NCBI GenBank assembly: GCA_001805005.1
Contig: MHDO01000004.1
Location: 1-8,611, forward strand
Length of the DNA: 8,611 nt
Direction: 5' to 3'
Source: Nitrospinae bacterium RIFCSPLOWO2_12_39_16
GTDB lineage: Bacteria > Nitrospinota > Nitrospinia > UBA9942
This document shows, piece after piece, positions 1-6,203 of this stretch. A model generated the notes under the pieces. The model made no database searches, was not told the origin of the DNA, and saw only the letters and a program-made list of their open reading frames with translations. A program made the position numbers and the translations under genes. Each line of letters opens with the position of its first letter. Position 1 is the first letter of the stretch.

Positions 1-2
1 AT

Positions 3-731
3 ATAGCAGAGTGTTTTTCAAAACCCACCGCTACTTTTATGATACTTGGAGATGTCTGCACAAGGAGGTGCGGGTTTTGTTCGGTGGAAAAGGGGTATCC
101 CGTGTCGCCTATGGATGATGAGCCTGTAAAGATTGCTGAGGTATCAGCAAAACTGTCTTTGAGGCATGTAGTTATTACATCTGTCACGAGGGATGACCTG
201 CCGGATAAGGGTGCGAGACAGTTTGCAAGGACTATTGATGAGGTCAGAAGGCTTAATAAAGGTATTACGGTTGAGGTATTGACACCTGATTTTTCTGGCT
301 CTGTAGAATCAATCAGGAGGGTTGCCGAAAAAAAACCTGAGATTTATAATCATAACATTGAGACAGTTCCGAGACTTTATAAAAAAGTGAGACCTCAGGC
401 TGATTATAAAAGGTCTTTAGAACTCCTCAAGTTAGTTAAAGAGTTTTATCCTGCTATTATTACAAAGTCAGGTATGATGGTGGGACTCGGTGAAGAGAAG
501 GGTGAGGTGATTGGTGTTATGAAGGAACTGAGAAATGTCGGATGTGATGTATTGACAATCGGGCAGTATTTAATGCCAACAAAAAATAATCTGCCTGTGA
601 TAGAATATGTTGAACCAGAGGTTTTTGAGTTTTATAAACAGGAAGGTGAGAAGATAGGCTTTAAGTCTGTGGAATCTGGTCCATTTGTCAGAAGTTCATA
701 TAATGCAAGGATGATTAATAATAAATTCTAA
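3..731 (+). CDS. lipA: Lipoyl synthase LipA (5' end missing)
   Basis: Radical-SAM enzyme that inserts two sulfurs into the octanoyl chain on lipoyl domains of 2-oxoacid dehydrogenases and the glycine cleavage H protein; cytosolic. The reading frame is open from base 3, giving 242 visible codons. The family is about 280-320 residues, so the N-terminus with the first auxiliary-cluster cysteines lies outside the window. The cysteine in AECF (bases 12-14) matches the third Cys of the auxiliary CX4CX5C motif. The radical-SAM CX3CX2C motif is CTRRCGFC (visible residues 19, 23, 26). The hallmark C-terminal RSSY motif, whose Ser ligates the auxiliary cluster, is at visible residues 230-233. All key visible residues are present. 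The ATG at 39 is internal and not the start. The last four codons and the stop lie inside the left arm of an inverted repeat, so the C-terminal tail (NNKF) may have been altered by that element. Identification is firm. Confidence 0.96.
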   Translation: MAECFSKPTATFMILGDVCTRRCGFCSVEKGYPVSPMDDEPVKIAEVSAKLSLRHVVITSVTRDDLPDKGARQFARTIDEVRRLNKGITVEVLTPDFSGSVESIRRVAEKKPEIYNHNIETVPRLYKKVRPQADYKRSLELLKLVKEFYPAIITKSGMMVGLGEEKGEVIGVMKELRNVGCDVLTIGQYLMPTKNNLPVIEYVEPEVFEFYKQEGEKIGFKSVESGPFVRSSYNARMINNKF

Positions 732-822
732 ATTCTAATATCAAAATCCTAAACAAATTCTAATTTCAAAATTTGAAACTTCTGGATTTTATTTAGGATT
801 TAGGATTTTGGATTTAGAATTT
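723..822. repeat. AT-rich intergenic inverted repeat between lipA and alaC
   Basis: Two 31-base arms, 723-753 and 792-822, are inverted copies with about 6 mismatches. The right arm carries tandem GGATTTA-type heptamers (TTTAGGATTTAGGATTTTGG). Between the arms lies a perfect 7-bp dyad, TTTCAAA-A-TTTGAAA (764-778). The left arm includes the lipA stop codon, and the right arm ends 11 bases before the alaC ATG, so the element fills essentially the whole gap. It could fold as a long cruciform or RNA hairpin, but no T tract follows, so I do not call it a terminator. No transposase or clear target duplication is seen. It most resembles a non-autonomous repeat of the REP/MITE kind; that is inference. 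Confidence 0.75.
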
Positions 823-833
823 GCCCTAAATTT

Positions 834-2000
834 ATGCACAAATTTCAAAGAATAGAAAGATTACCGCCGTATATACTCAGTGTCGTTACTGACCTTAAAA
901 TGAAGGCGAGGCAGAGGGGGGATGATATTATTGACTTTGGAATGGGGAATCCTGACCAGCCTACGCCTCCACATATAGTAGAAAAGCTGATAGAGGCTTC
1001 TTATAAGCCCCAGAATCACAGATATTCTGCATCAAGGGGTATAAAAAAACTGAGGCTCGCAATCACTGACTGGTATAAAAGAAATTATAATGTAGATTTA
1101 GACTATGAGACCGAGGCGATTGTTACCATAGGTTCAAAGGAGGGGCTTTCCCACCTTGCACTTGCTATTTCAGGTCCCGGGGATACTGTATTGGTCCCTT
1201 CACCAACCTATGCAATCCATACATATGCATTTATCATTGCAGGTGCCGATGTGGTTACTGTTCCCTTAAAAAAGAATAATGATTTTTTTGAGGAACTGAC
1301 AAATACATTTAAAAGGCTCTGGCCCAAACCGAAGGCAATTGTCATAAGTTTTCCACATAATCCTACGACTGCCTGTGTTGAACTGCCATTTTTTGAAAAG
1401 GTTGTTGCCTTTGCAAAGGAGCATGATGTTATAGTAATTCATGACCTTGCCTATGCGGATATTGTCTTTGACGGATACAAGGCACCGAGTATGATGCAGG
1501 TTCCAGGTGCAAAGGATGTTGGTGTAGAGTTTTTCACACTTTCAAAGAGTTACAATATGCCGGGATGGCGGGTTGGTTTTTGTGTGGGGAATACTGAAAT
1601 AATCAAAGCCCTGCAAAAGCTGAAGGGTTATCTGGATTATGGGATGTTCCAGCCAATTCAGATTGCTGCTATTATTGCATTGAATGGACCACAGGACTGT
1701 GTTAAAGAAATCGCTAATATCTACAAATCTCGGAGGGATGTCCTTGTGGATGGTCTTGATAGAATTGGCTGGAAGATTGAGAAGCCAAATGCAACCATGT
1801 TTGTATGGGCAGAAATCCCTGAGCAGTATAAAAAGATTGGCTCCATTGAATTTGCAAAACTTTTATTGGATAAGGCAAAGGTTGCCGTCTCTGCTGGAAT
1901 TGGATTTGGCGAAGGGGGAGATGAATTTGTCAGATTTGCACTCGTTGAGAATGAGCAGAGGACAAGGCAGGCAATAAGAGGTATAAAGGGAATATTGTAA
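834..2000 (+). CDS. alaC: AlaC-type PLP aminotransferase (glutamate-pyruvate transaminase)
   Basis: Class I/II fold-type I aminotransferase, 388 residues, cytosolic. It is expected to interconvert alanine plus 2-oxoglutarate with pyruvate plus glutamate. It follows the E. coli AlaC (YfdZ) protein, as I remember it, almost end to end: RLPPY near the N-terminus, IDFGMGNPD (33-41), GSKEGL (100-105), HNPTT with the PLP-contacting Asn176, HDLAYAD with Asp204 and Tyr207, the Schiff-base Lys238 in TLSKSYNMPGWR, and the substrate carboxylate Arg367 in VRFAL. All catalytic residues are intact. The ATG at 834 gives the family's usual distance to RLPPY. No good ribosome binding site precedes it, because the upstream bases are the right arm of the inverted repeat. 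The related LL-diaminopimelate and aspartate/methionine aminotransferases are the main alternatives for substrate; the high overall likeness favours AlaC. The gene stands alone, with lipA upstream across the repeat and doxX convergent 47 bases downstream. Confidence 0.88.
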   Translation: MHKFQRIERLPPYILSVVTDLKMKARQRGDDIIDFGMGNPDQPTPPHIVEKLIEASYKPQNHRYSASRGIKKLRLAITDWYKRNYNVDLDYETEAIVTIGSKEGLSHLALAISGPGDTVLVPSPTYAIHTYAFIIAGADVVTVPLKKNNDFFEELTNTFKRLWPKPKAIVISFPHNPTTACVELPFFEKVVAFAKEHDVIVIHDLAYADIVFDGYKAPSMMQVPGAKDVGVEFFTLSKSYNMPGWRVGFCVGNTEIIKALQKLKGYLDYGMFQPIQIAAIIALNGPQDCVKEIANIYKSRRDVLVDGLDRIGWKIEKPNATMFVWAEIPEQYKKIGSIEFAKLLLDKAKVAVSAGIGFGEGGDEFVRFALVENEQRTRQAIRGIKGIL

Positions 2001-2047
2001 TGGTGTGATAAATATGATTTCAGTGGAGAGAATTATAACGCCTTCTT

Positions 2048-2467
2048 TTATAGACTATCCCTTTTCTTTTTAATTAGTTCATCAATACTGAAGTTTCCTC
2101 CACCGGCCGCCGCCAGAAATAAAAAGATAAAAGAGTATAATGCAGCTAACTCTCCACGGTTCAGGAGTGGCCAGAATCCCATGGGGATATGTGCCATAAA
2201 GTAAGCAACTGCCATTTGTCCTGATAGAATAAAGGCGACTGGTCTGGTGAAGACCCCAAATAATATCGCGAAACCACCGAAAAACTCTAATATACCAGCG
2301 AGCCCCATTAATGAAAATAGAGGTGCTGTTGCACCTGGCTTGCCGCCAAATCCGCCGAATAAACCGAATAATTTCTGCGCCCCGTGCGGCATAAATAGAA
2401 AACCACTCACAATGCGTAATAAGTTTAATGTAATACTTTGGAAGTTACTCTGTATAATGTTGAACAT
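2048..2467 (-). CDS. DoxX family integral membrane protein
   Basis: Small inner-membrane protein of 139 residues, the usual DoxX size, with four predicted hydrophobic helices at about residues 12-28, 51-73, 77-95 and 105-124. Family signatures visible are LLRIVSGFLFMPHGAQKLFG in helix 1 and the loop after it, GILEFFGGFAILFGVFTRPV across helix 2, and the polar-flanked helix 3 (MAVAYFMAHIP). The tail is basic (KKKRDSL). DoxX-type proteins are linked to thiosulfate:quinone oxidoreductase small subunits in some archaea and to redox or oxidative-stress partners in bacteria, but most single copies, like this one, have no assigned reaction. The start is supported by GGGAGAA (2474-2480) seven bases upstream. 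A near-consensus promoter lies about 60 bases upstream. It is divergent from the HIT gene and convergent with alaC, so it is probably a monocistronic transcript. The family call is firm; function is unknown. Confidence 0.9.
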   Translation of the reverse strand: MFNIIQSNFQSITLNLLRIVSGFLFMPHGAQKLFGLFGGFGGKPGATAPLFSLMGLAGILEFFGGFAILFGVFTRPVAFILSGQMAVAYFMAHIPMGFWPLLNRGELAALYSFIFLFLAAAGGGNFSIDELIKKKRDSL

Positions 2468-2531
2468 AATAATTCTCCCAAACTAATCCCTCTTAGAAAC
2501 GAATAGGCAAAAAACTTTCTATATACCATGA

Positions 2532-2560
2532 AGTATAAAACTCGTAAGAACTAATGTCAA
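2532..2560 (-). promoter_or_regulatory. sigma70-like promoter for doxX
   Basis: On the minus strand, TTGACA (2555-2560), a 17-base spacer and TATACT (2532-2537) form a near-perfect -35/-10 pair. Transcription would start near 2525, leaving a leader of about 58 bases before the doxX ATG at 2467. Confidence 0.75.
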
Positions 2561-2601
2561 GGGAGAAAAATGGGATAATAATGATTATTTGATTTTTTGT
2601 T

Positions 2602-2629
2602 TTGAAATACAGGATTTGTTTGTTACTAT
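2602..2629 (+). promoter_or_regulatory. Possible sigma70-like promoter for the HIT gene
   Basis: TTGAAA (2602-2607), a 16-base spacer and TACTAT (2624-2629) on the plus strand, about 37 bases before the HIT start. Both hexamers deviate from consensus, so this is a plausible but weak call. It rests partly on the gene needing its own promoter, since doxX is divergent. Confidence 0.35.
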
Positions 2630-2666
2630 ATTCCTGATTTTTGTAACATTTTACGGAGGAATGAAT

Positions 2667-3011
2667 ATGGGTGACTGTATCTTTTGTAAGATAATCAAAG
2701 GTGAGATACCGTCAAAAAAAGTTTATGAGGATAAAGATATTTTTGCCTTTGAGGACATAAATCCACAAGCACCAGTTCATATACTAATAGTTCCGAAGAA
2801 GCATATTGATAAGTCCCTTGATGCTACTGATCAGGATAAAGAGCTGATAGGGTCTATTTTCATGGTGGCTAATAAATTGGCTAAAGAAAAGGGGATTGCA
2901 GAATCTGGATTCAGATTGGTTGTCAATTGTAACAGGGATTCGGGACAGGATGTATTTCATATACATTTTCATCTCCTTGGCGGAAGAAAGATGAAATGGC
3001 CACCGGGTTAA
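2667..3011 (+). CDS. HIT family nucleotide hydrolase (HinT-like)
   Basis: Cytosolic histidine-triad protein of 114 residues, matching the HinT/PKCI branch, which hydrolyses purine nucleoside phosphoramidates and acyl-adenylates. The triad is HIHFHLLGG, with His98, the expected nucleophile His100, and His102. The N-terminal CIFCKIIKGEIPS block is typical; Cys4 and Cys7, with His46 and possibly His98, could form the zinc site seen in some members. INPQAPVHILIVPKKHI (31-47) is the conserved nucleotide-fold stretch. The start is fixed by GGAGGA (2655-2660), exactly six bases before this ATG. The ATG at 2661 has no room for a ribosome binding site, and longer in-frame starts give an unrelated hydrophobic leader. 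The stop codon merges with the A tract of the downstream inverted repeat. All key residues are present; the exact cellular substrate cannot be read from sequence. Confidence 0.94.
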   Translation: MGDCIFCKIIKGEIPSKKVYEDKDIFAFEDINPQAPVHILIVPKKHIDKSLDATDQDKELIGSIFMVANKLAKEKGIAESGFRLVVNCNRDSGQDVFHIHFHLLGGRKMKWPPG

Positions 3012-3199
3012 AAAAAATAAATTTAACCACTGAGACACAGAGACACAGAGGGGGCAGAGAAAGACAAAAAACGAAGACACTGAAAGACACAGATAAATTG
3101 TGAGTGGCACAGAAAAAATCATAACTAATCAGTGTCCATCTGTGTCAAAAAATTTAGTTTTTCCCTCCATGTCTCCGTGCCTCTGTGGTTAGTTTTTTT
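3012..3199. repeat. Long intergenic inverted repeat with A and T tracts (terminator-like)
   Basis: The gap between the HIT gene and rpe is filled by a large dyad. Outer 28-base arms at 3025-3052 (begins AACCACTGAGACACAGAG) and 3163-3190 (ends CTCTGTGGTT) are inverted copies with 5 mismatches. Inside are GACACAGAT/ATCTGTGTC (3086-3094 and 3138-3146) and GACACTGA/TCAGTGTC (3076-3083 and 3129-3136), offering alternative pairings. Outside the arms is an A run (3010-3017) on the left and seven T (3193-3199) on the right, so the RNA from either strand would be a hairpin followed by U. The element could therefore act as a two-way terminator. It ends directly at the rpe ribosome binding site, which leaves little room for a separate rpe promoter unless that lies inside the repeat. 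The repeat is clear; the terminator role is inference. Confidence 0.8.
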
Positions 3200-3213
3200 A
3201 GGAGAATGATTTT

Positions 3214-3861
3214 ATGATAAAGATTGCACCTTCAATTTTGTCAGCAGATTTCAGCAGATTGGGAGAAGAATTAAAAACAGTAGAAGAGGCAGGGGCGGAC
3301 TGGATTCATGTTGATGTCATGGACGGGCACTTTGTCCCGAATATTACCATTGGACCAATGGTTGTAGAAGCAGTAAGAAAATCAACAAAACTCCCCCTTG
3401 ATGTCCACTTGATGATTGAAGACCCTGATTTCTATATACCATATTTTATAAAAGCAGGGGCTGATATAATTACAGTTCATGCTGAGGTCTGCAAACACCT
3501 TCAGAGAACCATCAGAGCAATAAAAGAGCAGAAAAAAACTGCCGGTGTAGTCTTAAACCCTGCCACATCTTTAAGTGCCATTGATAATATTTTGGATGAG
3601 GTGGATTTAGTATTGCTCATGTCTGTCAATCCCGGCTTTGGCGGACAGGAATTTATTCCATCAACTGTAAAAAAAGTAGAAAAACTGAAGCGGATGATAA
3701 ATGATGCAAAGTTAAAAACTGATATAGAGGTTGATGGTGGTGTTAAACCGGAAAATGCTGGAGATTTAATTAAAGCAGGGGCAAATATCCTTGTTGCAGG
3801 CTCATCCGTTTTTAAGGGTAAGGATTATAAGAAAATGATAAATCTATTGAGGGGAAAATAG
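3214..3861 (+). CDS. rpe: Ribulose-phosphate 3-epimerase
   Basis: Interconverts D-ribulose 5-phosphate and D-xylulose 5-phosphate in the pentose phosphate (and, where present, Calvin) pathway; cytosolic TIM barrel. Its 215 residues are the usual length. Visible signatures are IAPSILSADFSRL (4-16), HVDVMDGHFVPN with metal/catalytic His32 and Asp34, DVHLMI with His65, MSVNPGFGGQ (136-145) and EVDGGV with catalytic Asp174; GSSVF near the C-terminus sits in the phosphate-binding region. Everything needed for activity is present. AGGAGA (3200-3205) lies eight bases before the ATG and fixes the start; it abuts the T tract of the upstream repeat. Downstream, copA converges with only six bases between the two stop codons. 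Confidence 0.97.
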   Translation: MIKIAPSILSADFSRLGEELKTVEEAGADWIHVDVMDGHFVPNITIGPMVVEAVRKSTKLPLDVHLMIEDPDFYIPYFIKAGADIITVHAEVCKHLQRTIRAIKEQKKTAGVVLNPATSLSAIDNILDEVDLVLLMSVNPGFGGQEFIPSTVKKVEKLKRMINDAKLKTDIEVDGGVKPENAGDLIKAGANILVAGSSVFKGKDYKKMINLLRGK

Positions 3862-3867
3862 AAGATA

Positions 3868-6129
3868 TCAGGTAACCTTAAATCTCTTCAACCTCAATGA
3901 ATTTGTAACTACTGAGACTGAGCTAAAAGCCATAGCGGCGGCGGCGAAGATAGGTTTTAATAATATTCCATAGAATGGATATAAAATTCCAGCAGCAATG
4001 GGTATCCCCAATATATTATAGATAAATGCCCAGAAGAGGTTCTGTTTTATAGTCTTCATAGTCTGTCTGCTTAAACGAATGGCAGTAGAAACTCCCCTCA
4101 TATCATTTCTTATCAGTGTTATATCTGATGATTCTATTGCTATGTCAGTCCCTGCACCTATTGCAATCCCCACATCCGCCTGTGCGAGCGAAGGTGCATC
4201 GTTTATTCCGTCCCCCACCATTGCAACAACCTTACCCTCTTTCTGAAGCCTCTTTACCTCCTCTGCCTTATCCTGTGGAAGCACCTCCGCCAGCACTCTC
4301 TTTATACCTGCCTCTTTTGCAATTGCCTCAGCAGTCCTTTTGTTATCGCCTGTTATCATTATTATCTCAAGCCCCATATCATAAAGCTCTCTGATTGCCT
4401 CAATAGAATCTTTTTTTAGTGTATCGGCAACAGCAATTATTCCTGCCATCTCACTATTTATTGATACATACATCGGAGTCTTTCCGTGACTTGATAGCTC
4501 ATTCGCTTTTTCTTTAAACCCGTTGAGATTAATCCTCTCTTCAGTTATCTTTTTTTCATTTCCAAGGAGAATTGTCATACCTTTTATTTTTGCCTTTATG
4601 CCATGTCCCGGAAATACCTTGAACTCTTCTATATCATAAGGTTTTATTTCCTTTTCCTGTGCCTTTGTGACTATTGCTATGCCATAAGGATGTTCAGAGC
4701 CGGCTTCAGCAGATGCTGCGAGTTTCAAGAGTTCATCTGTTTCAATCTTTCCATTCGTAATTATATCTGTTACAGACGGTTTTCCTGCTGTCAGTGTCCC
4801 TGTTTTATCAAATACAATTGTATCTATCCTGTGTGCCGTCTCAAGGCTCTCACCGCCTTTTATTAAGATTCCATTCTCAGCACCTTTTCCTGTCCCGACA
4901 ATTATTGCAGTTGGAGTTGCAAGTCCCAATGCACATGGGCAGGCAATAATGAGGACTCCGACAAAGGCAAGCATTGCCATTGTAAACGGCTGTCCTGATA
5001 GATACCATATAAAAAATGTAACAACTGCTATTACGATAACAGCAGGGACAAAAATACCCGCCACCTTATCTGCAAGCCTCTGAATTGGTGCCTTTGAGCC
5101 TTGTGCCTCCTCAACTGTCTTTATTATCTGGGAGAGGACAGTATCTTTTCCTATTCGGGTAGTCTTAAATTTTATGAAGCCATCCCTGTTGATTGTTGCA
5201 CCTATTATAGTGTCTCCAATTTTCTTATCTACAGGCATACTTTCACCTGTAAGCATTGACTCATCAATTGCCCCTGACCCTTCAATAATCTCACCATCTA
5301 CAGGTATCTTTTCGCCGGGTCTGACAACAACAATATCACCGACTATCAGGGCTTCTATGGGGACTTCAATCTCCTCGCCGTTTCTTATGACCTTTGCACT
5401 CTTTGCCTGAAGCCCCATCAATTTCTTTATTGCCTCTGAAGTCCGCCCCTTCGCCCTCTGCTCCAAATATCTCCCAAGGAGTATAAGTGTAATTATTACA
5501 GCAGCGGTATCATAATAGACTTCCGATTCAGCCCCTGGAAAAACTGTTGGGAAGAAGGTTACAAATGCGCTATATAGATAGGCAGTTGTTGTTCCAACAG
5601 CCACAAGGACATTCATATCTGTTCCGAGGTGTTTTAATGCCGCCCACGCTCCGACATAAAACCGCGAGCCGCATTTGAACTGGACAAATGTAGTTAAGAT
5701 AAAGAGGATTGAATTTATCGTTGAGTGCGGTATAGATGGAAAGTGGGGGATAAACATCTGCATACTCCCTATCACAATAAAGATAGAGAGGGAGGCACTT
5801 TCAATAAGCTCATTCTTTAGTATCCTTAGTTCTTTTTTCCTCATCTCCCTGTCAATATCAAGGAGATTTTTTTCTTCTACTTCAATAACAATATAACCAG
5901 TATCAAATATTGTTTTCTTTATAGTTGGGAGGTCAACAAGAGATGGGATATATTCAACAGATGCCTTTTCAGTCCCGAAATTTACAGCGGCATCTGTAAC
6001 ACCGTTTAATTTTTTCAAATTCCTTTCAATCCGCGCAGCACACGAGGCACATGACATGCCACCGATGGGAAGTATAACTGTTGCCCTATTATTGGAAGAG
6101 TTTAAAGTGGCAGGAGTTTTCTTTTCCAT
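3868..6129 (-). CDS. copA: Cu(I)-exporting P1B-type ATPase
   Basis: Inner-membrane heavy-metal pump of 753 residues that exports cytosolic Cu(I) using ATP. Domains in order: one N-terminal HMA metal-binding domain with GMSCASC (Cys27, Cys30); a P1B transmembrane bundle; actuator domain with TGES (294-297); helix 6 metal site CPC (Cys397, Cys399); phosphorylation motif DKTGTLT with Asp441; nucleotide-binding domain with SEHP (His480) and PGHG (507-510); TGDN (593-596); hinge GDGINDAP (639-646). YN (704-705) and MxxSS (733-737) in the last two helices, together with CPC, define the Cu(I) (P1B-1) subgroup and argue against Zn/Cd transport. AAGGAGGG (6136-6143), six bases from the ATG, supports the start. 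No CsoR, CueR or CopZ gene is adjacent, so copper control cannot be inferred from neighbours. It is divergent from pyk, with any promoter lying in or near the start of pyk. All catalytic motifs are intact. Confidence 0.96.
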   Translation of the reverse strand: MEKKTPATLNSSNNRATVILPIGGMSCASCAARIERNLKKLNGVTDAAVNFGTEKASVEYIPSLVDLPTIKKTIFDTGYIVIEVEEKNLLDIDREMRKKELRILKNELIESASLSIFIVIGSMQMFIPHFPSIPHSTINSILFILTTFVQFKCGSRFYVGAWAALKHLGTDMNVLVAVGTTTAYLYSAFVTFFPTVFPGAESEVYYDTAAVIITLILLGRYLEQRAKGRTSEAIKKLMGLQAKSAKVIRNGEEIEVPIEALIVGDIVVVRPGEKIPVDGEIIEGSGAIDESMLTGESMPVDKKIGDTIIGATINRDGFIKFKTTRIGKDTVLSQIIKTVEEAQGSKAPIQRLADKVAGIFVPAVIVIAVVTFFIWYLSGQPFTMAMLAFVGVLIIACPCALGLATPTAIIVGTGKGAENGILIKGGESLETAHRIDTIVFDKTGTLTAGKPSVTDIITNGKIETDELLKLAASAEAGSEHPYGIAIVTKAQEKEIKPYDIEEFKVFPGHGIKAKIKGMTILLGNEKKITEERINLNGFKEKANELSSHGKTPMYVSINSEMAGIIAVADTLKKDSIEAIRELYDMGLEIIMITGDNKRTAEAIAKEAGIKRVLAEVLPQDKAEEVKRLQKEGKVVAMVGDGINDAPSLAQADVGIAIGAGTDIAIESSDITLIRNDMRGVSTAIRLSRQTMKTIKQNLFWAFIYNILGIPIAAGILYPFYGILLKPIFAAAAMAFSSVSVVTNSLRLKRFKVT

Positions 6130-6203
6130 ATAAAGCCCTCCTTATGAAAAGGTTATCATGATTAATGGTGAATCTTCAATATTTTTATGGTAGATTTATC
6201 ATC

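Noticed and set aside
2589..2666. Longer HIT protein starting at TTG 2589
   Set aside because: The added leader is hydrophobic and unlike the family, and overlaps the probable promoter; GGAGGA at 2655-2660 points to ATG 2667.
2784..3122. Minus-strand ORF of 112 codons across the HIT gene and the downstream repeat
   Set aside because: It is antisense to a clear HIT protein and its low-complexity N-terminal part is translated repeat; no ribosome binding site or family likeness.
3012..3199. CRISPR array or tandem repeat
   Set aside because: The repeated words are mainly in inverted orientation with no regular repeat-spacer periodicity.
4116..5896. Several plus-strand ORFs of 73-92 codons opposite copA, and a 97-codon ORF at 1684-1977 inside alaC
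   Set aside because: All lie in other frames of intact, well-recognised genes and have biased compositions (Pro/Leu/Ser- or Phe/Cys-rich) typical of shadow frames.
6140..6152. CCTT-N5-AAGG dyad before copA as a CueR-like copper operator
   Set aside because: It is short, overlaps the copA ribosome binding site, and lacks the 19-20 base promoter spacer context of MerR-family sites; probably chance.
6165..6203. Extended pyruvate kinase start at ATG 6165
   Set aside because: The extra 13 residues do not fit the family N-terminus. Only a weak, distant AAAGG precedes it. Kept as an alternative.
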